A stretch of 64,000 bases of DNA from Hymenobacter negativus (GCF_017571495.1 NZ_JAGETZ010000020.1:42755-106754); one strand, 5' to 3'. Numbered from the stretch's first letter, positions 25,674-34,432 are shown. A program made the numbers and translations. The notes: generated by a model not told the origin, from the letters alone.

Positions 25674-28600
25674 TTATCCGGCCAGCGGCAGCTCAATGAA
25701 GAAGTCGGTGCCCTCCCCCACCTTCGTTTCAAACCAGATTTTGCCGCCGGCGCTCTCAATCCCACGCTTGGCTACTGCCAGGCCAATGCCCGAGCCGCTG
25801 GCTTTGGTGGTGAAGTTGGGCACAAATACCTTCTCGCGCACTTCCTCGGGAATCCCGCTCCCATTGTCCCGAATAGCCACCCGCACGCCCTTCGCGCCAA
25901 TGGCTTCCAACGATACATCAATGTGCGGGGCCCGGTCTTCGGGCACCGCTTGGCGGGCATTTATCAGCAGGTTGTTGAAGGTACGTACCAGTAGGTTTTC
26001 GTCGGCGAATACGATGTAGCGTCCGGTTTCAACGTCGGGAGGCATGTGCAATTCCAGCGCGCCGTCGTCGGTATCGGGCTGGTGCAGTCCGGCGCAGCGG
26101 CGCAGCACAGCAGCCACATCCAGCCGCTCGGGGCGCATGGTGGGCAGGTTGGTGAAGGTGCTGAAGCTGGTGGCAATGTCGCTCAGCACATCAATCTGGG
26201 TAATGAGCGTCTGGCTGATGCGGCCAATCAACTCTTCGGCATTGGGCCGGCGTTCGTTGATGGCTTTTTGCAGGAACTGCAGGCTCAGCTTCATGGGCGT
26301 GAGCGGATTCTTGATTTCGTGAGCCACCTGCCGGGCCATTTCGCGCCAAGCCGCCTCTTTTTCCTGCGCTGCCAACTCACGCTTACTGGCTTCCAGCTTG
26401 GTAAGCATAGCGTTGTACTCGCGCACCAGCAGGCCAATTTCGTCGTCGGAGCTGCGGTAGTCCAGCAGCTCGTTTTCACCGGTGAGGGTAGTCTGGGTGA
26501 GCTTTTCGGTGATGAGCTTGAGCGGGGCCGTGAGCTGCCGCGCTGCCAAAAATGCCAGCCCCAGAAACAACAGGAACATCAGCGTGAAAATGTTCAGGAT
26601 GGTCGTGAACAGCTCGGTCAGTTTGGTATTCAATTCCTTTTCCGAGTCAAAAAATGGAATTCCCACGTAGCCCAAAATTGGCCCGGTCGGCATGGCCATG
26701 TCATCGGCAGCATTGGGCTGCCCATCATTAGGGGCTCTCGAAACAGGGTGCTGTAAGGTATGGCCCGCCAAGTCGGCGGCTACCGCTTCGCCCGCCCCAG
26801 CCCGCACCGGCAAATACAAAGCATTGAATGACAACGAACCAGCCCGCTCTGTAAGCAGGGCGCGCGGCCGGTTGCGCTCCCGCAACGCCACCATCGCCTG
26901 CGGATTCAGCAAGGGCCCCAGCAGCCCGGCATCGAAGATGAGTGGCTGGCTGCTGGCCAACAGCTCGCCGTGCGCGTCGTAGAGGTTAAGGTCGGTTTCG
27001 GTTAGGGCAGCCACGGTTTTAGCCAAAGCGGCTAACGTGGGCCGCGCTGTGCTGTCGGACAGCAAATGGCGCTGCCGACGCAAGCTTTCCAGCGCCAGCT
27101 GCCCACGCCGCTCGTAGGTGCGAGCCAGGTCGCGCTTGTAGGAGTCGATAAGCTGGCTGGCAGTTGCCACGCTCACCACCAGCAGTGGCACCACAATGCC
27201 CACATTTAGCAGCAGCTGAATGCGGGTACTAAAATTGAGCCTCGGCAGCGCCCGTCCCCGTACCAGCAGAAGCAGCCCAGCCAAAAGCAGCCAGAAAAAT
27301 GCCGACAACAAAAACTGGAATGAGAAATTAGCCAGCCAGTCGCCCAGCGAATAGGTGGCCGTTGTCACCACCGCAATGCGGTCCATTGAGCCGTGTACGG
27401 CGAAATGATGAAAATTACGGCGCGTAATGCCGGTGGTATAGAGACGCGGCGTGGTCAGCAATTCGGCTGGCAGGCGGTTGGCGTAATCAAAATCGCCTTC
27501 GCTGTATACCAACCGGCCGTGGTTGTAGCCGGCGTAGCTTAACTCGGTAGCCAGGCCCGGCTGAAAAAACTTCTGGTCGACCAGCAACTCCGGCAGCACG
27601 CTGTAGGAAGTTAGCTTTTTGAGCGCCAGTTCCACCCTGATAGCGCCCAGCGACAACCCAAAACCGTTCACGCGCTGGCCCGGCACGTTGATATGCGCGA
27701 CGTAGCGCCGCGAGCCAAACGGGTTGTCGGATTGCATCAGGTACACGCCCGCTTGGTCGGTGGGCGTAGCCAAGCGTTCGGTAACGGCACGGGCCTCATT
27801 CAGCCGCGGGGTGCCAGGCGGAGCCCCAATGGGGTCGCCCGCCGCATCATAGAGCATAATGGTGCTCTCGTACTTATCGAAATAGTCACTTAAATACTGC
27901 CGGGCAATGCGCTCACGCACCGCCTCAGGCCGCCCGAATGCCGCCGACAACGACCGTCGTACGAAGGGGTCAGCGGCAATGTCCCGCATCCGCTCGCCCA
28001 GCAGGAACTCGCCCTGCAGGTCGTTATCAATAAGCAGGTTGCCCGCTAAACGCTGCTTGTCAATCAGCAGCTGCTTCTCGAACTGCCCATAAAGCGCCAG
28101 TGCTCCGGTAGCCGAGGTCAGGGCTAGCAGCAACACCACCAGCACCGATGCTTGGTAATTCCCCGTTGCGGGGCTAGGCTTCAGGTTCACCACCCGAACC
28201 AATGCCGCAAATAGCAGCAGCACCGCCAGCAGCAGCACCCACGGCTCGCCCAGCGCAAGTCCGCCGGCCAGCACCGGCAGTGCTATCAGCACCGGCGCCA
28301 GTAGCAGCATGCGCCGCGGCACAGCTTGCAGCAAGGCTCCCGCCAGCTGCGTTAGGGCAAAGAATCCGGCCAGCCAGGCCGCCGTGTGCAGCAGCACTGC
28401 TAGGGCCAGCGTGGCCCATGTCCCGGTTATCTGTAGGTTCCGGGTGATGTCCAGACTAATCTGTGAGCTGCCAAACGCAATGGTGTAGTAAGCGAACAAC
28501 AGCGCCAGCCAGCCGCAAAATGCGGCACCTATACCAGCCACTGCCAACGCCTGCCCACTCGGCGTACGGGGTGCGCGTACCCGCCCCAGCACATCGAAAT

Positions 28601-29540
28601 GCCGCCACAGCGCTACGCCGCCCGAGGCTAGTAACAACATCAGAAATGCATCCAGTAGCAGGTCGCCCAAGGAAGGGGCCCACCACGCCGCCGCGTACAC
28701 CTTGGGGTCGAACAATGGCAACTCAATAAACGAGTACGGCAGTCCCAAGTAAAGAAGCACCGCCCGCAGCAGCACCAGCGGTAGCACCAGCGCGCCCACT
28801 GCCACGCCTACCCGGCCAGCCCGCCACCACCGCCAAGCCAGCAACAGCCAGCCGGCAGCATAAAGCAAGCTACCCAATCCCAACAGCGCCAACGGCACAT
28901 ATTGCCCCGTAAGCGGGTTGGGCTGAAGCCGCTTTATGGAAAACAGGAAATGCCCATCGGGAGCCTCAAAGCGGGCAGGACCTTTGGTGGCGCTATCGCC
29001 TATCACCTCCAGCTCCATTCCTCGGAACAGTGCCTGTTCGCCACCCTCACTCAGGTATCGGTTTTTGATGTCGTAGTGCCGTTCTAGGGGCAAATACGTC
29101 AGAATCAAATAGCGGCCCGCCATTCGGCGTAGCTGGATAAACTTTCCTACCGATGTCTCAATCAGGCGCTCCGGGGCCGCTCCAGCTACTTCCGATTCAG
29201 GCCGCAGCGTAGCATCGGACCAATAGCGGAGCGTCCCGTTTTCGAGTACACAGGTTGGATAAGTGGTTTGGTCCAGCAGCTTTCGGAAGCTGAAATTGCC
29301 GCGCGGCAGTTGGGCGGCTACCGTATCGGCTTCGCGGCGAGCTGTGGCTTCGGCGGTACGTATCAGCTGTTGCAGGCGTCCTATATCGGTGCGTTGCACT
29401 ACGCCCGGCGCTTGGGCATAGCGGCTGGCTAAGTAACCGCCCACAAAACACAGCACTGCGCCCAGTAACAATAGCCAAGGCAGGCGCCGCCAAGCAGGCG
29501 TTTCAATCACCGAAGAAATGGGGTAGCGCTGATGATGCAA
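25674..29540 (-). CDS. Large multi-pass sensor histidine kinase (NtrY-like kinase core)
   Basis: 1288 residues. Helix at about 19-40, an extracytoplasmic segment, then eight or so membrane helices at about 213-480, a second sensory segment (500-730), a helix near 740, another region with helix near 790, a third sensory region, and a last helix near 1000. HAMP follows (RQLTAPLKLITEKLT), then the phospho-acceptor box MARQVAHEIKNPLTPMKL with His near 1072, the N box NNLLINARQAVP near 1187, DNGSGIPEE and GSGIGLAVAKRGIESAGGK. The HEIKNPLTPMKLS form resembles NtrY-type kinases. It should autophosphorylate and pass the phosphate to a response regulator, but none is encoded nearby. It probably shares a transcript with the large outer-membrane-type gene. 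Confidence 0.9.
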   Translation of the reverse strand: MHHQRYPISSVIETPAWRRLPWLLLLGAVLCFVGGYLASRYAQAPGVVQRTDIGRLQQLIRTAEATARREADTVAAQLPRGNFSFRKLLDQTTYPTCVLENGTLRYWSDATLRPESEVAGAAPERLIETSVGKFIQLRRMAGRYLILTYLPLERHYDIKNRYLSEGGEQALFRGMELEVIGDSATKGPARFEAPDGHFLFSIKRLQPNPLTGQYVPLALLGLGSLLYAAGWLLLAWRWWRAGRVGVAVGALVLPLVLLRAVLLYLGLPYSFIELPLFDPKVYAAAWWAPSLGDLLLDAFLMLLLASGGVALWRHFDVLGRVRAPRTPSGQALAVAGIGAAFCGWLALLFAYYTIAFGSSQISLDITRNLQITGTWATLALAVLLHTAAWLAGFFALTQLAGALLQAVPRRMLLLAPVLIALPVLAGGLALGEPWVLLLAVLLLFAALVRVVNLKPSPATGNYQASVLVVLLLALTSATGALALYGQFEKQLLIDKQRLAGNLLIDNDLQGEFLLGERMRDIAADPFVRRSLSAAFGRPEAVRERIARQYLSDYFDKYESTIMLYDAAGDPIGAPPGTPRLNEARAVTERLATPTDQAGVYLMQSDNPFGSRRYVAHINVPGQRVNGFGLSLGAIRVELALKKLTSYSVLPELLVDQKFFQPGLATELSYAGYNHGRLVYSEGDFDYANRLPAELLTTPRLYTTGITRRNFHHFAVHGSMDRIAVVTTATYSLGDWLANFSFQFLLSAFFWLLLAGLLLLVRGRALPRLNFSTRIQLLLNVGIVVPLLVVSVATASQLIDSYKRDLARTYERRGQLALESLRRQRHLLSDSTARPTLAALAKTVAALTETDLNLYDAHGELLASSQPLIFDAGLLGPLLNPQAMVALRERNRPRALLTERAGSLSFNALYLPVRAGAGEAVAADLAGHTLQHPVSRAPNDGQPNAADDMAMPTGPILGYVGIPFFDSEKELNTKLTELFTTILNIFTLMFLLFLGLAFLAARQLTAPLKLITEKLTQTTLTGENELLDYRSSDDEIGLLVREYNAMLTKLEASKRELAAQEKEAAWREMARQVAHEIKNPLTPMKLSLQFLQKAINERRPNAEELIGRISQTLITQIDVLSDIATSFSTFTNLPTMRPERLDVAAVLRRCAGLHQPDTDDGALELHMPPDVETGRYIVFADENLLVRTFNNLLINARQAVPEDRAPHIDVSLEAIGAKGVRVAIRDNGSGIPEEVREKVFVPNFTTKASGSGIGLAVAKRGIESAGGKIWFETKVGEGTDFFIELPLAG

Positions 29541-29639
29541 ACAGCAGGAAATTAAAGTCAGTAATCAGCCGAAGTCGGGTATTTGGCGCACTATAGAAAC
29601 GGGCCTGGCTTTCGGCGTCCCCGCAAAATCCACGCCTAA

Positions 29640-29668
29640 TAAAAAATGCCGCCCGTAGGCAGCATTTT
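29640..29668 (-). terminator. Terminator ending the respiratory cluster
   Basis: Read on the minus strand, AAAATGCTGCC (29668-29658) pairs with GGCGGCATTTT (29653-29643) with one wobble, followed by further T to 29641. It lies about 25 bases after the DUF983 stop at 29692. Confidence 0.82.
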
Positions 29669-29691
29669 CAACATTTACAAAGCATTAATAA

Positions 29692-30090
29692 CTAACGATA
29701 TAAATAGCGCTGGTCGAATCTGGCTCCACCAAAACCATAGAGCATTACGGCGCGCGAGTAGCGAAACAGCAGCGGCGTCACCACCATCACAGCAGCCGCA
29801 ACGGTGGTTATGTACACCCACATCGGCGGGTCATTCGCAAAGTAATAGAGCAGAAACCCTATCAGCAGCAGAATCCCCGTTGAAAAGCCCGAACTGATAT
29901 ACATGGCTCCATAGTAGAAACCCGGCTCCGGCTCATACGTCTGCCTGCAGATGGGGCATTGAGGTGGCATTTCCACGAAGCTGGTACTCAGCGCCGGGTG
30001 CGCAAAGAGCTTGCCCATATGGCAGCGCGGACACCGCAAGTCCAGCAGCGCCAGCCCCGTCGAGGCAATTGCCTTGGTAGGCTGCTCCAT
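29692..30090 (-). CDS. DUF983 family protein
   Basis: 132 residues. A zinc-ribbon-like N-terminus (LRCPRCHMGKLFAHP and PPQCPICRQTYEPEPGFYYG) precedes two membrane helices (GFSTGILLLIGFLLYYFA and WVYITTVAAAVMVVTPLLF). DUF983 proteins are small membrane proteins whose genes recur with cytochrome oxidase genes; a role in oxidase assembly is suggested by context, not shown. The ATG at 30090 overlaps the preceding gene's stop by one base (TAATG). It is the last gene of the cluster, followed by a terminator. Confidence 0.88.
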   Translation of the reverse strand: MEQPTKAIASTGLALLDLRCPRCHMGKLFAHPALSTSFVEMPPQCPICRQTYEPEPGFYYGAMYISSGFSTGILLLIGFLLYYFANDPPMWVYITTVAAAVMVVTPLLFRYSRAVMLYGFGGARFDQRYLYR

Positions 30091-30350
30091 TACGCCTTAG
30101 CAGCCTTCACTTTGGGGTGCGTACGACGATACCAGAAATAGCCGACTGCACCCATCAGGATGTACGGCACTGTCATCATATATACAATTCCTTTGTTGAG
30201 GCCAGCCACATCGTAGTCGTCGCGCTCCTGCCGGGCCGCCTCTACCTGCGACTTACACATCGTGCATTGGGCCCGGGCCGTCAGCGGCGCCAAGCTCAGC
30301 ATTACACCTAAAAACAGAGTAAAAGCAGCGGCAAAAAGGGTCTTTTTCAT
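30090..30350 (-). CDS. Small membrane protein with periplasmic CTMC motif
   Basis: 86 residues from the ATG at 30350 (MKKTLFAAAFTLFLGVML). A signal peptide ends at ARAQ and the mature protein begins CTMCKSQVEAARQE, a Cys-x2-Cys pair at its very start. One membrane helix (IVYMMTVPYILMGAVGYFWY) and a basic tail (HPKVKAAKA) follow. I recognise no named family. The CxxC next to the membrane, in a cluster of oxidase assembly genes with DUF420, SCO-like and DUF983 neighbours, would suit a copper or thiol-redox helper; that is inference. An ATG six codons earlier is less likely because MKKTLF is a standard signal start. Confidence 0.75.
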   Translation of the reverse strand: MKKTLFAAAFTLFLGVMLSLAPLTARAQCTMCKSQVEAARQERDDYDVAGLNKGIVYMMTVPYILMGAVGYFWYRRTHPKVKAAKA

Positions 30351-30387
30351 AACTAAGGCAACAAGCAAATCTGAGCAAAGTTTCCTA

Positions 30388-30966
30388 CTAGGCAGCGTAG
30401 TACGGCGAAATCATGAAATATACGATAACGCCCGTCACCGATACATAAAGCCACACCGGGAAGGTCCATCGGGCAATGGCTTTGTGCTTGGTATACTGCC
30501 CCGTGAGGGCAAAGTAAAGGGTAAATAATACCAGTGCCACCGTCACTACAGCCAAGCTGATGTGGGTTAGGAGCAAGAAGAAGTAGATGGCTCGTATCGT
30601 TCCTACACCACCAAACTTGGTGCTGTCCACCTGAGAATGATATGCTACATACGACAACAGGAAAAGCCCTCCCAGTGCAAAAGCAGTAGCCATAGCCGTA
30701 CGGTGCGCCAGCACATTCTTCTGCCTGATAAAGTAGAAGCCAGTCAGCAAGGCTACCGCAGTCAAGGAGTTGAGCACAGCATTAACGGCTGGCAAAGCGT
30801 GCAGATAAGGTCCCGCTCCCTGAATTTTGAAAAGGCCTTTATAATAAAACAACACAGCAACCAGTAAGGGAACTACTGTTCCCATCGTAACCATGATGAT
30901 TTTATACCGGGTATAATCACCGGGTGCCATTACCGGTGGGTGCAATTGTTCAGTGGGGGTGCTCAT
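30388..30966 (-). CDS. DUF420 family (CtaM/YozB-like) membrane protein
   Basis: 192 residues with five membrane segments (IIMVTMGTVVPLLVAVLFYY, LHALPAVNAVLNSLTAVALL, a third near 83, then IRAIYFFLLLTHISLAVVTV and FPVWLYVSVTGVIVYFM). Conserved features are PAVNAVLN, YFIRQKNVLAHR, LSYVAYH and LLTHISLA. In Staphylococcus the DUF420 protein CtaM is needed for maturation of heme-copper oxidases, and its place among oxidase genes here agrees. The start overlaps the SCO-like gene by 17 bases; a second ATG at 30930 would avoid that. Confidence 0.88.
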   Translation of the reverse strand: MSTPTEQLHPPVMAPGDYTRYKIIMVTMGTVVPLLVAVLFYYKGLFKIQGAGPYLHALPAVNAVLNSLTAVALLTGFYFIRQKNVLAHRTAMATAFALGGLFLLSYVAYHSQVDSTKFGGVGTIRAIYFFLLLTHISLAVVTVALVLFTLYFALTGQYTKHKAIARWTFPVWLYVSVTGVIVYFMISPYYAA

Positions 30967-31624
30967 AATCGTAAAGCTGCACGGTAATTTCCGTGAGTAA
31001 TCGGTCTATTTCCCGACCATCGGTACCATCATAGATACCGCGCACGCGGCGCTGGTTGTCAATTAATAACAGGCGGCCGGCGGGGATGTTGGCGGCATAC
31101 TTCGCCTCAGGCAAACGCTTAGGGTCGGCAGTAAGGCGAAACTCGCGCTGGGTGAGCTGCTGAAGAGTATCGGCTGGTCCAGTTAGAAAAAACCACTTGC
31201 CAGCGATGGTACCGTACTGCTCCGCCAATCGGGTCAGCGCAATAGGTTGTTCCGGTTGACTATTCAGAACGAAAGTTGCCAGGCGCACTTGCGGCACATG
31301 TCGGAACTTCTCCTGCACCCGGAGCAGTTGGCGCGCTACTCTGACGCTGGCTTCATCAGCGCCATAAAACTGGGCGATGTAGAGGCCCTGCCCCAACTCT
31401 TTGCTGCTCACCTTTCGGCCAGAAGATGACGAAAGAATGAATGGTGTGATTTGGTGGAAAACAGTATCGCGCTGCCATTTACCAGCGACCTGCGTAGAAT
31501 CTACGCGGTCGGGCAGGTAAGTTGGCAGCGCGTAACGGTTGGAACCGAAGCGGTAAAGGAATAAAAAGGCCAGTACCGGCACCAATAGCAGCAGCCCCAG
31601 CAAAAGGGTTTGGCGGGGCCGCAT
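30950..31624 (-). CDS. SCO family protein lacking the copper-binding cysteines
   Basis: 224 residues with one N-terminal membrane anchor (TLLLGLLLLVPVLAFLFLY) and a thioredoxin-like SCO domain (FHQITPFILSSSSGRKVSS, LYIAQFYGADEASVRVARQ, VRLATFVLNSQPEQP, KWFFLTGPADTLQQL, GRLLLIDNQRRVRGIYDG). SCO proteins deliver copper to the CuA site of oxidase subunit II through a Cys-x3-Cys motif. Here that position reads YGADEASVR and the whole protein has no cysteine. It keeps the position between subunit IV and DUF420 that SCO genes have in this cluster, so it is orthologous by place but probably cannot bind copper in the usual way. Confidence 0.82.
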   Translation of the reverse strand: MRPRQTLLLGLLLLVPVLAFLFLYRFGSNRYALPTYLPDRVDSTQVAGKWQRDTVFHQITPFILSSSSGRKVSSKELGQGLYIAQFYGADEASVRVARQLLRVQEKFRHVPQVRLATFVLNSQPEQPIALTRLAEQYGTIAGKWFFLTGPADTLQQLTQREFRLTADPKRLPEAKYAANIPAGRLLLIDNQRRVRGIYDGTDGREIDRLLTEITVQLYDYEHPH

Positions 31625-31627
31625 CCG

Positions 31628-31972
31628 CTATTTAAACATGCTTTGCAAGACTTCGCCGATGAACGAGCCTTCAGTAATCAGTGCGACCAGCAGCCAAATC
31701 AGCAGAGCCACTGGCACCAGAATGGTCCAGATAAGGCCTTTGGTCTCATGTTTCAAGTGCATAAACTCAGCCACGATGAAGAAGGCTTTGAGAATGGTAA
31801 GCACAATGAAAATGCTGTTGCGCAGCGTGCTCGGGTGCATCAGGAATACGAATACGAACTCGATGGCCGTAATGGCGACCAGCACGCCAAAAGTTTTCCA
31901 AATCCAGCCGGTGTTCGGCTTAGCAATTTCGCCGGGAGCCAGCGTATGTTCAGTGGTTGCGTGAGAAGCCAT
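31628..31972 (-). CDS. ctaF: Cytochrome c oxidase subunit IV (CtaF-like)
   Basis: 114 residues. Three membrane helices (IWKTFGVLVAITAIEFVFVF, FIVLTILKAFFIVAEFMHL and IWTILVPVALLIWLLVAL) with the family phrase VLTILKAFFIVAEFMHLKHE. This is the small subunit IV of bacterial caa3/aa3 oxidases, a helix bundle that stabilises the complex and is not catalytic. It lies 3 bases from the SCO-like gene and 87 bases after subunit III, with a palindromic spacer in between. Confidence 0.88.
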   Translation of the reverse strand: MASHATTEHTLAPGEIAKPNTGWIWKTFGVLVAITAIEFVFVFLMHPSTLRNSIFIVLTILKAFFIVAEFMHLKHETKGLIWTILVPVALLIWLLVALITEGSFIGEVLQSMFK

Positions 31973-31993
31973 TTTTTCAGTTTTGAATGTTGA

Positions 31994-32055
31994 GTGTTAA
32001 GGGCTGAATGTTGGCCGAGTCAATAACTCAGCACGAAACATTCGTCATTCAACAC
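31994..32055. repeat. Quasi-palindromic spacer between subunits III and IV
   Basis: Left arm 31994-32012 and right arm 32037-32055 pair at 14 of 19 positions. The left side is built from repeated words (GAATGTTGAGTGTT and GAATGTT). It resembles other spacers of this cluster in architecture but not in sequence. Confidence 0.5.
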
Positions 32056-32059
32056 CCTT

Positions 32060-32833
32060 TTAAACAAGGTAGAAGAAGGTGAATACGAACACCCATACCA
32101 AGTCTACAAAGTGCCAGTATAGACCGATTTTCTCAATCATCTCATAGTGGCCGCGCTTTTCGAAGGTGCCGTTGGTAGTGGCGATGAAGCACCACACCAG
32201 CAGGCAGACACCCGAGAATACGTGCGTGCCATGGAAACCGGTAATGAAGAAGAACAGGTCGGCAAAAAGCACCGGGCCGTATTGGTTCATGGACAGGTTG
32301 GCTCCGAAGAACTTAGTGCCGTCAGCCATGATGGTGGGCTCAGCATGGCCATGGATAAAATGCGACCATTCCCAAGCCTGGCTGCACAGGAACGTGGCAC
32401 CGAAAAGGATGGTCCATAACAGCCACTTCTGCACATCTGCTTTGTCCATGCGGTGGCCAGCTTCAACAGCCAGCACCATTGTTACCGAGCTCAAAATCAG
32501 AATCATGGTCATCAGAGCCACGAAACCTAGGGGAACGTTAGCCTCGCCCATACCGGGGAAGGCATTGAATACGTGGTCAGGAATGGGCCACCACCGGGTG
32601 CTGAAGAAAAAGTCCTTGGCTTCGCCGGTAAATACCTCGTGCTTATGGCGAATCATGCCATAGGTAGTGAGGAAGGCGGCAAAGGTGAATGCATCAGACA
32701 GCAGGAAAAACCACATCATCAGCTTGCCGTAGCTCGCTTTGAAAGGTTCGTTGCCGCCATCCCAGTTGCCGGTGCGCGGGGCGTCGTGGGTAGCGGAAGC
32801 AGCGGGATGCTGCAAAGTGGTCGATTGGGCCAT
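32060..32833 (-). CDS. ctaE: Cytochrome c oxidase subunit III (long paralogue)
   Basis: 257 residues with seven membrane segments. Subunit III phrases are FKASYGKLMMWFFLLSDAFTF near residue 32, WWPIPDHVFN, TMVLAVEAGHRMDK, FLCSQAWEWSHFI, the GFHGTHVFSGVC motif near residue 198, and a terminal YWHFVDLVWVFVFTFFYL with the conserved H-x2-D. Subunit III surrounds the catalytic subunit I and keeps its proton pathway working. The N-terminus (MAQSTTLQHPAASATHDAP) is hydrophilic and not conserved. It follows the shorter paralogue by 21 bases. Confidence 0.93.
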   Translation of the reverse strand: MAQSTTLQHPAASATHDAPRTGNWDGGNEPFKASYGKLMMWFFLLSDAFTFAAFLTTYGMIRHKHEVFTGEAKDFFFSTRWWPIPDHVFNAFPGMGEANVPLGFVALMTMILILSSVTMVLAVEAGHRMDKADVQKWLLWTILFGATFLCSQAWEWSHFIHGHAEPTIMADGTKFFGANLSMNQYGPVLFADLFFFITGFHGTHVFSGVCLLVWCFIATTNGTFEKRGHYEMIEKIGLYWHFVDLVWVFVFTFFYLV

Positions 32834-32854
32834 AGCGGACAGCGTAACGTCGTT

Positions 32855-33442
32855 TTAGTGGTTCAAAAGTAAGAACAAATACAGGTACAGCCAAAGCCCG
32901 CCCAGGAAGTGCCAGTATAAGGTAGCATTGCCAATAGAGAGCATAGCACGCGAATGCACCTGATAATTAAGGGTCCGCTTGAGCACTACGGCCAGAAAAA
33001 TAAGCCCCGTAATAAGGTGAAAAGCGTGCACGCCCATAAGAACGTATACGAACGAACCAGAAGGATTGGCGTCAGCACCTCCAAAATAGGTATTGCCCGC
33101 CACCAAATCACCAAAGCTGTGGTATTGCCCGACCAAAAAGGCGAAGCCCAACACCAAGGTGATTATTAGGCCCGTTTTCACACGACTGATTTCGTTCTTA
33201 CGTGCTGAGAAATAAGCCCACTGCATGCTGGCACTGCTCAGCGCAATAAGAATAGAGTTTATCAACAGGGAAACCGGCAGGTCAAATTCACGCCAGTTGC
33301 CCTCATCACGCCGCACAATGTAGCCGCTGGTGAAAGCTGCAAACATCATCACAATGCTGAAAATGAGCAGAATGAGCAGCACGCGCTTAGGGTGCCAACC
33401 CAATCCTACTTCCTTTTCGGACAGGAGCTCTGAAGGATTCAT
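32855..33442 (-). CDS. Cytochrome c oxidase subunit III family protein (short paralogue)
   Basis: 195 residues with five membrane segments. Related phrases are WHPKRVLLILLIFSIVMMFA, FDLPVSLLINSILIALSSASM, GVHAFHLITGLIFLAVV and the terminal YWHFLGGLWLYLYLFLL. It lacks the first two helices of full subunit III and has GG where the longer copy has VD in the last motif. Two subunit III-type genes side by side are usual for this Bacteroidota oxidase cluster. The second copy is likely a structural subunit of the same complex. A 105-base spacer with an inverted repeat separates it from heme O synthase. Confidence 0.9.
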   Translation of the reverse strand: MNPSELLSEKEVGLGWHPKRVLLILLIFSIVMMFAAFTSGYIVRRDEGNWREFDLPVSLLINSILIALSSASMQWAYFSARKNEISRVKTGLIITLVLGFAFLVGQYHSFGDLVAGNTYFGGADANPSGSFVYVLMGVHAFHLITGLIFLAVVLKRTLNYQVHSRAMLSIGNATLYWHFLGGLWLYLYLFLLLNH

Positions 33443-33450
33443 AAAGCTAG

Positions 33451-33540
33451 TGGTTAAGTATTAGGAGAAACGGTTAGGATATGGTCAAAGCGTATCAGCA
33501 CTGCCTCCAGCACTAATCCTTGTCCACTAATACCCAACCA
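33451..33540. repeat. Quasi-palindromic spacer upstream of the short subunit III gene
   Basis: Core arms TGGTTAAGTATTAG (33451-33464) and CTAATACCCAACCA (33527-33540) pair at 12 of 14 positions; the weaker pairing continues inward (20 of 31 over the longer arms). The left side repeats the word GGTTAAG / GGTTAGG. Confidence 0.55.
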
Positions 33541-33547
33541 TTATTAA

Positions 33548-34432
33548 TCAGATTTTGTCCAGTACCAGCGCAATTTGTACAATGGGCAAGTAAAGGAAAG
33601 AAGCAAACATGATGCGCAGGGCTGCCTTGCGCGACTGCGTACGCATAAGCTGTACCGTGAGCAGTAGAAATAACACTCCACATACTACTGCTACCAGTGC
33701 CGAAATGCGGCCGGCAATATTGAATTCCAGCGGCAACAGACTAAGGGGAATCAGCAGCAGTGTGTAAGTCATTATCTGGAAGGCCGTGCGCAGGTCGCGG
33801 TTGCCAGGTGTCGGCAGCATCTTAAAGCCCGCCCGTTTATAGTCATCATCTGCTACCCAGGCAATGGCCCAGAAGTGCGGGAACTGCCACATAAACTGGA
33901 TGCCAAACAGCACCCAGGCTTCGACCCCGATATAGCCCGTAGCTGCGACCCAACCAATGAGTGGTGGCAGCCCGCCCGGGATAGCTCCCACAGCGACACA
34001 GATGGGCGAAATCGTTTTGAGTGGTGTATAAATGAAGCCGTATAGAATCAGCGATAGCAATGATAGGCCAGCTGTGAGTGGATTGAAGCAATACCACAAT
34101 AACCCCAAGCCTGCTACTCCTAGTAATACACAAAATACCCAGGCCTCGGCCGTTGAGATAATACCAAGCGGCAGTGGCCGTTTGGCGGTGCGTGTCATCA
34201 GCTTATCTAGCTCACGCTCGTGTACCTGGTTTACAATGTTAGCCGAACCTGTCACCAGCAAGCCCCCTAGTAGCACGAGCAACGCACGGCTCCAGCTTAA
34301 TTCGTGTGCCCCCAGCATGTAGCCAATCGCGCTGGAAAACGCCACCGTGAACGAAAGCCGGAACTTGAGCAGCTGAAAATAGGCGCGGGCCTTCACCATC
34401 AATACTTCGTATAGTGTCGTCGTTTGGCTCAA
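33548..34432 (-). CDS. ctaB: Protoheme IX farnesyltransferase (heme O synthase)
   Basis: 294 residues, about eight or nine membrane helices. UbiA-family motifs are present: FRLSFTVAFSSAIGYMLG, the first Asp-rich site NIVNQVHERELDKLMTRTAKRP near residue 66, and the second near YKRAGFKMLPTPGNRDLRT (residue 208). The enzyme adds farnesyl diphosphate to protoheme to give heme O, the precursor of heme A for the oxidase made by this cluster. It follows heme A synthase by 33 bases, so both steps are encoded together. Length is normal for the family. Confidence 0.95.
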   Translation of the reverse strand: MSQTTTLYEVLMVKARAYFQLLKFRLSFTVAFSSAIGYMLGAHELSWSRALLVLLGGLLVTGSANIVNQVHERELDKLMTRTAKRPLPLGIISTAEAWVFCVLLGVAGLGLLWYCFNPLTAGLSLLSLILYGFIYTPLKTISPICVAVGAIPGGLPPLIGWVAATGYIGVEAWVLFGIQFMWQFPHFWAIAWVADDDYKRAGFKMLPTPGNRDLRTAFQIMTYTLLLIPLSLLPLEFNIAGRISALVAVVCGVLFLLLTVQLMRTQSRKAALRIMFASFLYLPIVQIALVLDKI

